Under the pieces are notes generated by a model. It had not been told where the DNA came from. It did no database searches and saw nothing but the letters and a program-made list of their open reading frames with translations. Shown here in pieces: positions 52,760 through 61,826 of a DNA stretch of 64,000 nucleotides; position 1 is the stretch's first letter, and the number at the start of each line of letters is the position of its first letter. A program made the translations under genes and the position numbers. The DNA comes from Balneolales bacterium (GTDB lineage Bacteria; Bacteroidota; Rhodothermia; Balneolales; Cyclonatronaceae), in contig JAFIET010000004.1 of NCBI GenBank assembly GCA_020832405.1, forward strand, positions 1 through 64,000. Reading direction: 5' to 3'.

Positions 52760-53884
52760 TCAGGCCATGCTGTTTCTCTTTTTTACGCCTTCGAGCAGAT
52801 CGTCAAGAACCCTGATGTTTCGTGACCAGTCGAGGTGCCGGTTTATATTTCGAAGGGTTCTTCCCGGAAGTGGTTTAACGCGGCCGAGCAGCAACCTGCG
52901 CATTTTCCGGTAGAGATCGTCTTCATCATCATAAAAAACGGGGGCATGAAGCAGCGGCTCATGCAGGCTTTGGGGGATGAGCTCAGGATACGTAAGATCG
53001 CGGGGTACCATGGGGTGGCAACCACAGTAAACGGCTTCCATAAGTGCTGTACAAAAGAATTCATAGCGGGATGTAGAGAGCACAATATCCCCCTGCTGCA
53101 GCAAGGCTGCATATTTCTGCTGATCCGAAACATAGCCGTAGTGCAGAATGCGGTCGCCGAAACGATCGCGCAGGCTGCGGAGGTCGCGGCTCTCGTTATG
53201 AAGCTGCTCCCCGGCAAGAATGAGATCGAAATCGCACTCTGCATCATCAAGCCGGCTGATGATGCGGTTGAACATTTCCGGATTGCGGTCATACTCCCAC
53301 CGCTGATTCCACACAATTACCGGTGCACGTTTGCGTATCGGTTCTGCAGGTTTTAAATCAAGCTCCCGCAGACTGATGCCGGGATGCACAATCCGGCTTT
53401 TCCCTCTTAGGGTATCAGCCAGCTCGAGATAGCGACGGTCTGAATATTTTTTCAGAAAAGCAGGCAGTGCGGTAAAAAACTCATCGAAGTGAAATTTCGA
53501 GTTGAACCAAAGCTCATCTGCCACAAGCGCGCTTAGGTAATTAATATAACAGTAGGTTTCATCGCGCTCCTCCCCGAGCGGCAGCGGCATGGTAAGCTGA
53601 TTTTCGTGCATATACATCACGCAGGGGGTATGGGCAAAACGCGGGTTGCTGAGTGCAATGAACGCAGGGAGATTGGTCATGGAGCTGGCAAAGATGAGAT
53701 CAACAGAATCCTGAACCAGCCGGGTTTCTTCAGCAAGACTCACAGCGCCGCCGCTCATACGCCACTTCCAGGAGATATCGCTGAGGCTCACCGGGAAAAT
53801 CTGATGCCGGGAGTGTTCGCAAAACCCTTTCATAAAAGCTTTATGTGAGCCGCCGCTATAGGGTTCGAGGTAGAGGATATTCAT
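52760..53884 (-). CDS. DUF3524 glycosyltransferase, probable tRNA-queuosine mannosyltransferase
   Basis: About 374 residues from the Met at 53884, which opens with NILYLEPYSGGSHKAFMKGF, the DUF3524 signature. A GT-B C-terminal half follows: RAPVIVWNQRWEYDRNPEMF, LILAGEQ and STSRYEFFCTALMEAVYCGC with the nucleotide-sugar-binding Glu. The family contains GTDC1/QTMAN, which adds mannose to queuosine in tRNA-Asp. The bacterial function is inferred from family. An upstream Met at 53938 adds 18 residues without family match. Confidence 0.8.
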   Translation of the reverse strand: MNILYLEPYSGGSHKAFMKGFCEHSRHQIFPVSLSDISWKWRMSGGAVSLAEETRLVQDSVDLIFASSMTNLPAFIALSNPRFAHTPCVMYMHENQLTMPLPLGEERDETYCYINYLSALVADELWFNSKFHFDEFFTALPAFLKKYSDRRYLELADTLRGKSRIVHPGISLRELDLKPAEPIRKRAPVIVWNQRWEYDRNPEMFNRIISRLDDAECDFDLILAGEQLHNESRDLRSLRDRFGDRILHYGYVSDQQKYAALLQQGDIVLSTSRYEFFCTALMEAVYCGCHPMVPRDLTYPELIPQSLHEPLLHAPVFYDDEDDLYRKMRRLLLGRVKPLPGRTLRNINRHLDWSRNIRVLDDLLEGVKKRNSMA

Positions 53885-53949
53885 GCACAATTCCATTTCG
53901 ATTGAAGGTAACCGTAGCTGCAAAATACAGCAGTTCACGGTAAAAACAG

Positions 53950-53975
53950 AAAAAGCTGCACAAGGGCAGCTTTTT
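53950..53975 (-). terminator. Peroxiredoxin gene terminator
   Basis: AAAAAGCTGC and GCAGCTTTTT arms (10 bp) close a six-base loop; 30 bp past the peroxiredoxin stop on the minus strand. Confidence 0.85.
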
Positions 53976-54004
53976 CATAATCTGATTTGATTTCAGCCGG
54001 TGAA

Positions 54005-54466
54005 TCAGGCCAGGGCTTCTTTAACCTTGCCAAAATCAGGCAGGTCTGATGCTTTCTCGAGAATTTCAGCATACTGAATGGTTCCTTCTTTATCCACCAC
54101 AAAGGCAGAACGTTTGGCTACGCCGTACATGCCAAAAAACTCGTCGTACAGACAACCGTAAGCTTTCGCAGTTTCCTTGTTGAAATCACTCAGAAGCTGA
54201 AAATTATAGTTTTGGGCTTTTTTGAACTCTTTAAGAGTAAAGAAGCTGTCAACGCTGATGGCAAGTACTTCGGCATCGAGGGTTTCAAACTGCTTCAGGT
54301 TATCACGAACATGACAGAGTTCATCAGTACAAACAGATGTGTAAGCCAGGGGGAAGAACAGAACAACAACATTCTTCTTACCTGCGAAGTCAGAAAGGCT
54401 TACTTCCTGACCGTCTGAATTTTTTAAAGTGAAACCGGGGGCTTTATCGCCTTTAGAAAGTGCCAT
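54005..54466 (-). CDS. Peroxiredoxin (AhpE/Bcp-like)
   Basis: A 153-residue thiol peroxidase. The peroxidatic site PLAYTSVCTDELC has the PxxxTxxC motif, and the chain begins SKGDKAPGFTLKNSDGQEVS as in the AhpC-TSA fold. The Cys pair VCTDELC (five apart) could provide a resolving thiol. It reduces hydrogen or organic hydroperoxides in the cytoplasm. It is unlinked to the lipoxygenase locus. The start is the second ATG of MFM. Confidence 0.9.
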   Translation of the reverse strand: MALSKGDKAPGFTLKNSDGQEVSLSDFAGKKNVVVLFFPLAYTSVCTDELCHVRDNLKQFETLDAEVLAISVDSFFTLKEFKKAQNYNFQLLSDFNKETAKAYGCLYDEFFGMYGVAKRSAFVVDKEGTIQYAEILEKASDLPDFGKVKEALA

Positions 54467-54567
54467 AAACAATTAAGTTAAGATGAATAAAAATTGGGAT
54501 TATATTGAACAGGAAAAGCTTAGGGGTATTGCTTTCCGGAAACTGTTAAACTGCGGAGAGGGGGAAA

Positions 54568-55209
54568 TCAATCCTCAGATTCAGCTTCCTCCAGCCGGAT
54601 TTGCTTAACGGCATGCTGATAACCGCTCACAAAAATCAGAACGCCCGTTGTGGCGATCAGCATCCACACCCACGGGAAAGCGGTAACGGTTTCGGCAGGA
54701 AACCAAAATACGACGAAACTTAGGAGTACGAGTACAATTCCCAAAAAGCTATAGATGTACTCAAACATTTTTGAGGTGAATAAGCCGAAGAGCAGTAAGG
54801 CTACAAAGATAGCACCGCCTTCATAAATACCAATCATCACTTCCTGCAGGTAAACTGTCTGATAGAGCAAAATGTAGGCTGGAATCAGGGCCAGCGGGGC
54901 AAAATTAAACGCGTAGGGATATCGTGCAACCAGAGGGCGGTCTTCCCAGTTTTCGATACTAAGGGCTGTAAGCAACAGGCTTACGCCGGAAACCTGAGCC
55001 CATCCCATCAGGTTCAGCCTGTCAAGCGTTTGCTCGTCGATCAGGTTAAAATCGAGCAGCAACCAGGATGAGGAGCTCAAAAAGTAGAACAGTGACGCCC
55101 CCGCCCACCACAGGAACTTGGTGTTTCTTTCGACATTAAAAATGAGCAAAAAGCGAACGAGTACATACAAAAGCGTTACGCTCAGTGCAATTGATAAATA
55201 CCAAATCAT
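54568..55209 (-). CDS. Multi-spanning membrane protein, uncharacterised
   Basis: A 213-residue protein with about seven predicted membrane helices (first IWYLSIALSVTLLYVLVRFL, last WVWMLIATTGVLIFVSGYQH) and an acidic cytoplasmic tail ending EEAESED. Its start overlaps the stop of the next upstream gene by four bases (ATGA), so the pair is co-translated. I do not recognise a family. Confidence 0.65.
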   Translation of the reverse strand: MIWYLSIALSVTLLYVLVRFLLIFNVERNTKFLWWAGASLFYFLSSSSWLLLDFNLIDEQTLDRLNLMGWAQVSGVSLLLTALSIENWEDRPLVARYPYAFNFAPLALIPAYILLYQTVYLQEVMIGIYEGGAIFVALLLFGLFTSKMFEYIYSFLGIVLVLLSFVVFWFPAETVTAFPWVWMLIATTGVLIFVSGYQHAVKQIRLEEAESED

Positions 55210-55712
55210 AGGCCGGGTTTTCCTTGCTCTTGTTTCGAGCGGTCGATGGAAAGCACGCGTTCTGCAACAAGCTTAAGCTGCTGACGCTCAAATGCGATCA
55301 TTTCCTGTAACAGGCCTGCAATGCTTTGCTCTTCGCTGTTAATGATCCCGGTTTTAAGTATGTGATCCTGCCCGATGGCTTTAAGGTAATCCACAAAACT
55401 CCTCCGGTTTTCAATTATGCTTTTGAGAACTGCTGCCGGGCTTTCATGCAATTGTGCATCATAATCAACGGTTTTTCGGAAGTCCTGAGTAGCAGCATTG
55501 GGATCGGGCAGCGAAAATATTTTTTCAATCAGTGGCCGGTAGTAGGTCTGCTGCGCATGGTCAATCAGGTAAATCATATCAAGCATAGATTCGATGCCGC
55601 CGCGCTTTTCAGCAACCGGTACCACATCAATCACGAGCATCAGCGCCTGTGCTTCATCAATCAGATAAGCAGCATCATTAGTGAGGCGGCTGAAAAGTTC
55701 ATTGGTATTCAT
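55206..55712 (-). CDS. Uncharacterised soluble protein, possibly DinB-like four-helix
   Basis: A 168-residue, all-helical protein by appearance, with no cysteine. The pattern LIDHAQQTYYRPLIEKIF and later SIIENRRSFVDYLKAIG could fit a DinB-like four-helix bundle, but metal histidines are not clear. It is coupled to the membrane protein after it. Confidence 0.55.
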   Translation of the reverse strand: MNTNELFSRLTNDAAYLIDEAQALMLVIDVVPVAEKRGGIESMLDMIYLIDHAQQTYYRPLIEKIFSLPDPNAATQDFRKTVDYDAQLHESPAAVLKSIIENRRSFVDYLKAIGQDHILKTGIINSEEQSIAGLLQEMIAFERQQLKLVAERVLSIDRSKQEQGKPGL

Positions 55713-55743
55713 TTTAGTTGCGCTAAAAATCCTTTCAAAAAAA

Positions 55744-55770
55744 AACCCGGAAATTCTGCTGAAATCCGGG
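55744..55770 (-). terminator. nuoI terminator
   Basis: CCCGGA and TCCGGG arms (six GC-rich pairs extended by AT) followed on the minus strand by a run of ten T. It lies about 85 bp past the nuoI stop. Confidence 0.75.
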
Positions 55771-55852
55771 CCTTAAGTGGTCTTAAATAAAAATTACCGG
55801 TTGGGCTGCGGCTCTGAACCATTCGTAGGGCCCGCAAGCCATTCAGAAATGA

Positions 55853-56527
55853 TCAGTTATTGCCCGACTTGTTTTTGGCTTCAAGAATATCAACAAGGGA
55901 AAGACCTGTGTCCCAGTTTTCATCACGGTTACGGACCGAGTGAATGTTGTTTTCTTCTTTGAAATTCCAGAATTGTCCGAACTGACGGTTCTTGTATTCT
56001 TTCAGAAAGTCGAGACGTTCTTTGAGGTCTTCTTTGGCAACCAGGAGTTTTTCCTTGTCATAAACGGCATCACCGCGGGAGTGAAAAACCAGATCGTAAT
56101 CTTTACTCATCACGATAGCCTCTTCCGGGCATACTTCTTCGCAGAAACCGCAGTAAATACAGCGGAGCATGTTTATTTCAAAAAACTCCGGATAGCGTTC
56201 TTTTTCGTCGTCTGTTTCAGCGGCCTGCATGCTGATGGCGAGCGGCGGACATGCGCGGGCACAAAGGCCACAGGCAACACAGCGTTCTTTGCCATTGTCT
56301 TTAACCAAAACCGGACGCCCTCTGAAAATAGCGGGCGGGTCCCAGCGCTCTTCAGGGTAACGCATGGTTACATCCGGTTTAAACATCTGCTTAAAGGTAT
56401 AGGCCATACCTTTAAGAATTTCCGGAATGTAAAGTTTCTCAAGAAAAGTCAGTTTACGCTCATTCTGATGGTTATCGGTGAGCGCGTTACGTACCGGCTG
56501 ATCAAGATTTTGGGTGTAGTCAATCAT
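55853..56527 (-). CDS. nuoI: NADH-quinone oxidoreductase subunit I (two 4Fe-4S ferredoxin)
   Basis: About 224 residues from the Met at 56527. Two CxxCxxCxxxCP motifs are present, [13 protein letters not shown] and [14 protein letters not shown], and the N-terminal region [18 protein letters not shown] matches NuoI, the peripheral-arm subunit of complex I that passes electrons from NuoG to NuoB. No other nuo gene is adjacent: it lies between der and two unknown genes and has its own terminator. The upstream start at 56638 would add 37 residues unlike the family. Confidence 0.9.
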   Translation of the reverse strand: MIDYTQNLDQPVRNALTDNHQNERKLTFLEKLYIPEILKGMAYTFKQMFKPDVTMRYPEERWDPPAIFRGRPVLVKDNGKERCVACGLCARACPPLAISMQAAETDDEKERYPEFFEINMLRCIYCGFCEEVCPEEAIVMSKDYDLVFHSRGDAVYDKEKLLVAKEDLKERLDFLKEYKNRQFGQFWNFKEENNIHSVRNRDENWDTGLSLVDILEAKNKSGNN

Positions 56528-56694
56528 AATTATTAGTAATGGTTGAACGGATAAAAAATCGGCAGTAGGTTTTGCTGAAAATCGGGAACAAACACCCGTA
56601 GCAGGCAGATTTAAGCTCAGCTTTCGGAATGGCTGCAAATATCAAAGATACCATTTGTAATTCCGGTTTTCAATTCAAAAAAGGCATTATTGCC

Positions 56695-57999
56695 TTATTT
56701 CTCTTTAAAAACCATTGTAATGGGTACACCTTCAAAATCAAAGGTGTCACGGATTTTATTTTCGATGTATCTGCGGTAATTAACAGGTAATTCCTTTGGT
56801 TTGTTCATGAAAAAAGCAAAAACAGGCGGGTTTTGCTTAACCTGAGTTACATAGTTCATTTTGAGCTGCTGCCCTCTTACATACGGAAGCGGCATTTCAT
56901 TTTTAATCCTCTCCAGGAACTGATTCATTTCGGAGGTTGAAATTTTGCGTTTCCGGTTTTCAAGCACGCGATCCACAATTGGGAGCACTTCAAAAATACG
57001 TTTCCGGTTAAGGGCAGAGATCGAAATAATCGGCACATAACTTAGCATATGAACTTTCTGCCGGATGCCTTCAACATAATATTTGAAGGTATTGGTGTCT
57101 TTTTCGAGTAAATCCCATTTGTTCACAACCATTACAATTCCCTTGTTGAAGCGTTCGGCTTCGGCAAGCACGCGCACATCCTGCGCTTCAAGCCCCTGCG
57201 TTGCATCAACCATAAGTACAGCTACGTCGCATTCCATAAGGCTGCGCATGGTGCGTACCGTGCTGTAAAACTCGATATTTTCCTTTACTTTGGTACGCTT
57301 GCGTAAGCCAGCCGTATCCATCAGCAGGTATTTCCGGCCTTCATACTCAAATGTACTGTTGATGGTATCGCGTGTAGTGCCGGCAACGTCAGTAACTATG
57401 GAGCGGTCGTGATTAAGCAGTGCGTTTACATAGCTACTTTTGCCGACATTGGGCCGGCCGATTATTGCAAGCTTCGGGTAAGGCTCTTCACTGTATGGCT
57501 GGGGGTCGGGCAATGAAGAAACGACGGCATCAAGCAGTTCCCCCGTACCAGAACCATTAACCGACGATACCGGGAAAAGATGCTCAAAACCGAGACTGTA
57601 AAACTCCGCCGTGTTCCACCTGCGCTCTTCATTATCTGCCTTATTTACAACGAGATAAACAGGTTTTGGCTGTGTCCGCAGAATTTCAGCCATAGCTTCA
57701 TCGAGATCAGTAATACCGGTTTCAACATCAACAACAAACAGCACAGCATCTGATTCCTCAAGGGCAATATGCACCTGTTCACGAATAGCGGCAAGAAACA
57801 CATCATCATCTTGCGGCACATATCCTCCGGTATCAATAACGGTAAAATCGGTATCATTCCAGAACGAAGTACCGTAGTGCCGGTCGCGTGTTACACCCGA
57901 AAAGTTGTGAACGATGGCTTTGCGCTGGCCAATAAGTCTGTTAAATAGCGTTGATTTGCCTACATTAGGTCGGCCAACTATGGATACTACGGGGAGCAT
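56695..57999 (-). CDS. der: Ribosome-assembly GTPase Der
   Basis: About 434 residues from the Met at 57999. Two tandem GTPase domains each have a P-loop, GRPNVGKS at 8-15 and GRPNVGKSSYVN in the second, with DTGGY and DTAGL switch regions and NKAD/NKWD guanine motifs. A KH-like C-terminal domain follows. Der (EngA) acts in 50S subunit assembly. The upstream Met at 58092 adds 31 residues not found in the family. Confidence 0.95.
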   Translation of the reverse strand: MLPVVSIVGRPNVGKSTLFNRLIGQRKAIVHNFSGVTRDRHYGTSFWNDTDFTVIDTGGYVPQDDDVFLAAIREQVHIALEESDAVLFVVDVETGITDLDEAMAEILRTQPKPVYLVVNKADNEERRWNTAEFYSLGFEHLFPVSSVNGSGTGELLDAVVSSLPDPQPYSEEPYPKLAIIGRPNVGKSSYVNALLNHDRSIVTDVAGTTRDTINSTFEYEGRKYLLMDTAGLRKRTKVKENIEFYSTVRTMRSLMECDVAVLMVDATQGLEAQDVRVLAEAERFNKGIVMVVNKWDLLEKDTNTFKYYVEGIRQKVHMLSYVPIISISALNRKRIFEVLPIVDRVLENRKRKISTSEMNQFLERIKNEMPLPYVRGQQLKMNYVTQVKQNPPVFAFFMNKPKELPVNYRRYIENKIRDTFDFEGVPITMVFKEK

Positions 58000-58197
58000 A
58001 ATTCTTTTTATTTTTACGCTGATGCGTCTATATTGATGGTCGTATTGACTCACTGTGTTCGGGGGTAATTTACCCTTTTCGTGTTGAGTCAAAAGGTTTT
58101 TGATTCAGCCTGATAATATACGGCTTTCCTGCTTTACATTTCGGACGCATTCTGAATCCCCGCATCCGCTTTTTTTCTTCATTATTCTGATTTCCTG

Positions 58198-58479
58198 ATG
58201 TTACGCGCATTTTATGAACAGCTCGGGTTTTTCCCGACCCTTGTCTTCAGCATTTTATTTTTCCTGAGTTTTGTTTTTTGGCTCGCCGGTATAGCCGGGT
58301 TGCTTGCAAACAAAGACAGGCGCAAACACACGGAATGGGTTACCTATGCTCTAATCATTTTCATTCCGGTTTATCCTATTATCTGGCTGATTGCAGATAT
58401 TTTCCGGCAATATTTCAGAATTACGCGTAAGGCTGCACAGGCACAGTTAGATCGTCAGGCTTCATCTCCTGCAGCCTGA
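58198..58479 (+). CDS. Small two-helix membrane protein
   Basis: A 93-residue protein with two membrane helices (FSILFFLSFVFWLAGIAGLL and WVTYALIIFIPVYPIIWLIA) and a basic cytoplasmic tail (RKAAQAQLDRQ). The first helix-charged loop-second helix layout resembles small phospholipase-N-terminal-like membrane domains. Its last 25 bp overlap the end of the convergent helicase gene. Confidence 0.6.
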   Translation: MLRAFYEQLGFFPTLVFSILFFLSFVFWLAGIAGLLANKDRRKHTEWVTYALIIFIPVYPIIWLIADIFRQYFRITRKAAQAQLDRQASSPAA

Positions 58480-60515
58480 CCATTGCTTCCCCTCGCCGTT
58501 GCAGGAAGTGCCGTTGCTGAAGCTGATGGCAGCGATGCAGCCGGAAGTTCCGATTCATCAACAAGCAGCCAGGGTTCGAGCAACTGCTCGCCCATGCCCT
58601 CCAGAAAGCGGGAGGGTTTCGTGAAAACATCACCGAAACTTCCGTGCTGCAGCACGGGGTAGCTGATATAAAGCATATCCTTAGCTCGTGTTACCGCTAC
58701 ATATAAAAGACGTAGCTCCTCGTCGATTTCATCAGGGTCATCAACCGAATACCCGGAAGGAATAACCCCGTCAAGACACTGAATCAAAAAAACATGCGAC
58801 CATTCAAGCCCCTTAGCTGAATGAATCGTTGATAGTACGAGCGGCGCCTCATCTTCTTTACCCGGCTCGGTTTCCACCGCAGTAGCTTCTATCGGATCGA
58901 GTGCCAGCTCTTCCAGCAACTGCGCATAATCGCGGTAGTTTACAGCAATTCCCTCAAATGCCTCGAGATCTTTGAGCCTCTTGGGATGATCGTCAAATTT
59001 TTTCTCACATACGGGCTTATAGTACGCGTGAATCTGTGAGAGGGCTTCAGCCGGAGTAAGCTCATTTTGCTTCAGATCAATCAGCAGCTGACTCAACCCC
59101 AGTAAGCCCGTCTTAAATTTATCACTCAAAATACCGCTTGAAGCCAGCTCATATGGGTTTCCTGCCGATTCAAGCCAGTTAAGCAGATCGGCCGCCGTTT
59201 TAGGTCCGATTCCGTCAATCAGGGTAAGCACCCGATTCCAGGCAAGGGCATCGGCGGGGTTTATAACCACCCTGAGATGTGCAAGAACATCCTTGATATG
59301 AGCAGCCTCTGAAAACTTTTGACCGCCATATTTAATGAAAGGAATTTTCCTGCGGTTTAGCTCAATTTCAAGGTCAAAAGAATCCCGGCTGTTACGAAAA
59401 AGCACTGCGGTTTCGCCCAAACTGATTTCCTGCTCCCTGAGGTTCATAATCATCTGCACGACAAACCTGGACTGCTCGCGTGTGTCGGCAGTTTTTACCA
59501 GTGCCGGCAAATCGCCGGTTTCGCGCATTGAATATAGTTTCTTTTCATACTTTTCACGGGCCTGCTCCAGCAGCTTGTTGGCCACCTGCAAAATATTGCC
59601 TGTAGAACGGTAGTTTTCTTCCAGGGTGATGCGTTTTGCGCCCTTAAAAAGGTCCGGGAAACGCATAATGTTTTTGTGATCTGCGCCTCTGAAACGATAA
59701 ATACTTTGCGCATCATCTCCCACTACCATAACCCTGCCGTTAGCAGGTGTAAAAAGCCGTACAAGTTCAGCCTGAATTGCGTTGGTATCCTGATATTCAT
59801 CTACAAGCACATGCTCATGGCGGCCCCTGACCTGCTCAAGTACAGTTTCATTCTGAAGAAGCTCAATGGTGCGAACAAGCAGATCGTCAAAATCCATCAC
59901 CCTGTGCTGCTCCTTGTACTGCCTGTATGCATCAGCAAGAGTTTCAATACGCTCTATGTGGCCCAGAAACTGATCGTAACCAGATTCGACTATATCATAT
60001 AAACTCTGCTGCCGGTTTATCGAAGCACTTATTATGTTTTGCAGCGTGCTTTTTTTGGGAAATCGGGTTTTGAGTTTATCGAACTTAAACTCAGCCCGGA
60101 GCATATGCAGAAGGTCCTGAGCATCAGCCGTATCAATAATGGTGAAATTTTGGGGATAACCTGCCTGCTCATGATATTGATGCAGCAGCTGACTGCAATA
60201 AAAATGGAAAGTACCTCCCCTAACCTTACGGCAGCGCTCATCAAGTACGGATGAAGCACGATCGAGCATCTCACGGGCGGCTCGGCGCGTGAAGGTGAGC
60301 AGTAAAATGCGGTTCGGATCGGCACCTGCTTCAATAAGCCTCGCTACCCTGTAAATGAGGGTTCTTGTTTTCCCGGTTCCTGCGCCTGCAATTACAAGGC
60401 CGGGGCCCTCATCATGCATTACCGCTTCAAGCTGTGCTTCGTTGAGCAAAGAAGCATAGTTAATGGCGTATTCCGGTTTACTGACAGGTTCTTTCTTTAA
60501 GACAAATCGTTTCAT
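58455..60515 (-). CDS. UvrD/PcrA-family DNA helicase
   Basis: A 686-residue SF1A 3'-5' helicase. Walker A is AGAGTGKT at 43-50, then RTVRLFTRRAARE-like motif Ia (LLLTFTRRAAREML), EYQDTNAIQ (motif II), VVGDDAQSIYRFRGA (III), EENYRS (IV), STIHSAKGLEW (V) and LLYVAVTRAKD (VI). It is shorter than PcrA at the C-terminal end, lacking the RNA-polymerase-binding tail. It likely works in repair or replication restart. It follows the tRNA-Asn locus on the same strand. Confidence 0.92.
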   Translation of the reverse strand: MKRFVLKKEPVSKPEYAINYASLLNEAQLEAVMHDEGPGLVIAGAGTGKTRTLIYRVARLIEAGADPNRILLLTFTRRAAREMLDRASSVLDERCRKVRGGTFHFYCSQLLHQYHEQAGYPQNFTIIDTADAQDLLHMLRAEFKFDKLKTRFPKKSTLQNIISASINRQQSLYDIVESGYDQFLGHIERIETLADAYRQYKEQHRVMDFDDLLVRTIELLQNETVLEQVRGRHEHVLVDEYQDTNAIQAELVRLFTPANGRVMVVGDDAQSIYRFRGADHKNIMRFPDLFKGAKRITLEENYRSTGNILQVANKLLEQAREKYEKKLYSMRETGDLPALVKTADTREQSRFVVQMIMNLREQEISLGETAVLFRNSRDSFDLEIELNRRKIPFIKYGGQKFSEAAHIKDVLAHLRVVINPADALAWNRVLTLIDGIGPKTAADLLNWLESAGNPYELASSGILSDKFKTGLLGLSQLLIDLKQNELTPAEALSQIHAYYKPVCEKKFDDHPKRLKDLEAFEGIAVNYRDYAQLLEELALDPIEATAVETEPGKEDEAPLVLSTIHSAKGLEWSHVFLIQCLDGVIPSGYSVDDPDEIDEELRLLYVAVTRAKDMLYISYPVLQHGSFGDVFTKPSRFLEGMGEQLLEPWLLVDESELPAASLPSASATALPATARGSNGQAAGDEA

Positions 60516-60637
60516 GCGCTAAAAATACTAATAAAGGAACATATGTAATAAATATATGTGTGTTTTTTATCAGTAGCTTTTGGGTGCCTTTGCGAACCCG
60601 CCTGTAATTGTTCCCGGCTACAATTTGCGGGCAAAAA

Positions 60638-60670
60638 AAAATCCTTTGCAGAAAAACTGCAAAGGATTTT
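60638..60670 (-). terminator. tRNA-Asn terminator
   Basis: A perfect 14-bp stem (60638-60651 with 60657-60670), AAAAA loop, then a long T tract on the minus strand, directly after the tRNA 3' end. Confidence 0.92.
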
Positions 60671-60676
60671 TTGAAG

Positions 60677-60748
60677 CTCCCCGGGCTGGATTCGAACCAG
60701 CGACCGATCGGTTAACAGCCGATTGCTCTGCCACTGAGCTACCGAGGA
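60677..60748 (-). tRNA. tRNA-Asn (anticodon GTT)
   Basis: A complete 72-nt cloverleaf: acceptor TCCTCGG pairs CCGGGGA, D-arm AGCTCAGTGGCAGAGC, anticodon loop CTGTTAA (anticodon GTT) and the T-loop GGTTCGAATCC. The discriminator is G and CCA is not encoded (GCT follows). Confidence 0.97.
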
Positions 60749-61001
60749 ATGTTTTGTTGACAGACCCAAATATACAACCACTACAAAGCCCTTGTCAAGA
60801 ACTTTCTTAATTCTAACCAGACTTTTTTGAACCCGGCTTCCTACCATAAAATAACCAGAGGAATATCCTGATATTTTAACCTCACCCAATAAATTGAATA
60901 TGATTATTATAATTTATTCAGTATATTTATACCAGTTAATCACACTTCCAAACACCTATTGGCTGTCCTGAACCTGAACTAAGCCGCAATGAGGTAACAT
61001 C

Positions 61002-61679
61002 ATGTCACTGAACCCTTTAAACAGAAAACCTGAAGCGAACATTAACCACGGTTATTTTGTGCGCATACAGGCAGGTCTTGTAATTAGCATGCTGCTGTTC
61101 ATAGTGATATTTAAACTTAATATCAGTTTTGAGCAAAGTATGGATTTTGAAGTAACAGAGCGTCAAATCATCGAAATAGAAGAAATCGTGCAAACCGAAA
61201 TCGTGCAGGCACCACCTCCGCCACCCCGGCCACCCGCACCGATTTCCGTTCCTGATGATATTATTATGGACGACAACCTGATAGATTTTGATGCTTTTCT
61301 GGATTTCGACGACGCCCTGGCAGCACAGCCAGCGCCACCTCCGCCGCCACAAGCTGAAGAGGATGAAAACGAAATATTTGTAATTGTTGAGCAAATGCCG
61401 GAACTCATCGGTGGAATGGCCGAACTTCAACGCCAAATCGTGTACCCTGAAATAGCAAGAAGAGCAGGGATACAGGGGCGCGTAGTTGTACAGTTTATTA
61501 TTGATGAGCAGGGCTATGTAAGAAGCCCGGTAGTGGTACGCTCAGCAGGTGGCGGGCTTGATGAAGCAGCCATCGATGCTGTACAAAAAATACGGTTTAC
61601 TCCGGGTATGCAGCGCGGCCGGCCCGTACGTGTACAATACACTTTACCAGTTCAGTTCAGGCTAACACAAGCCGATTAA
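61002..61679 (+). CDS. TonB-family energy transducer
   Basis: A 225-residue protein. One membrane helix (about 24-44), a Pro-rich periplasmic linker (APPPPPRPPAP, then QPAPPPPPQ) and a C-terminal TonB domain with YPEIARRAGIQGRVVVQFII and AVQKIRFTPGMQRGRPVRVQ. It transmits proton-motive force to outer-membrane receptors. No exbB, exbD or TonB-dependent receptor is adjacent. Two plus-strand terminators follow. Confidence 0.93.
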   Translation: MSLNPLNRKPEANINHGYFVRIQAGLVISMLLFIVIFKLNISFEQSMDFEVTERQIIEIEEIVQTEIVQAPPPPPRPPAPISVPDDIIMDDNLIDFDAFLDFDDALAAQPAPPPPPQAEEDENEIFVIVEQMPELIGGMAELQRQIVYPEIARRAGIQGRVVVQFIIDEQGYVRSPVVVRSAGGGLDEAAIDAVQKIRFTPGMQRGRPVRVQYTLPVQFRLTQAD

Positions 61680-61685
61680 CACATC

Positions 61686-61723
61686 AACGGTTCGGCCCTG
61701 AACAGGCCGGACCGTTCTTTTTT
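61686..61723 (+). terminator. First tonB terminator
   Basis: A 12-bp stem with one G-T pair (61686-61697 with 61705-61716), seven-base loop, then CTTTTTT. Confidence 0.85.
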
Positions 61724-61746
61724 GAAACTGAGCTCATTTTTTAAAC

Positions 61747-61780
61747 ACTGCCCTGACAGCTCTGTCGGGCAGTTTTTTTT
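61747..61780 (+). terminator. Second tonB terminator
   Basis: ACTGCCCTGACA and TGTCGGGCAGT arms with one bulged base, then eight T. It lies in tandem after the first and before the convergent truA gene. Confidence 0.8.
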
Positions 61781-61826
61781 AAGCTTTTCCCATCTATTAT
61801 TGACGGTTTATTAAGCTCACAGAAAA

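Noticed and set aside
60512-60889. 125-codon frame over the tRNA-Asn
   Set aside because: It spans the tRNA and its terminator; part of the translation reads through tRNA sequence.
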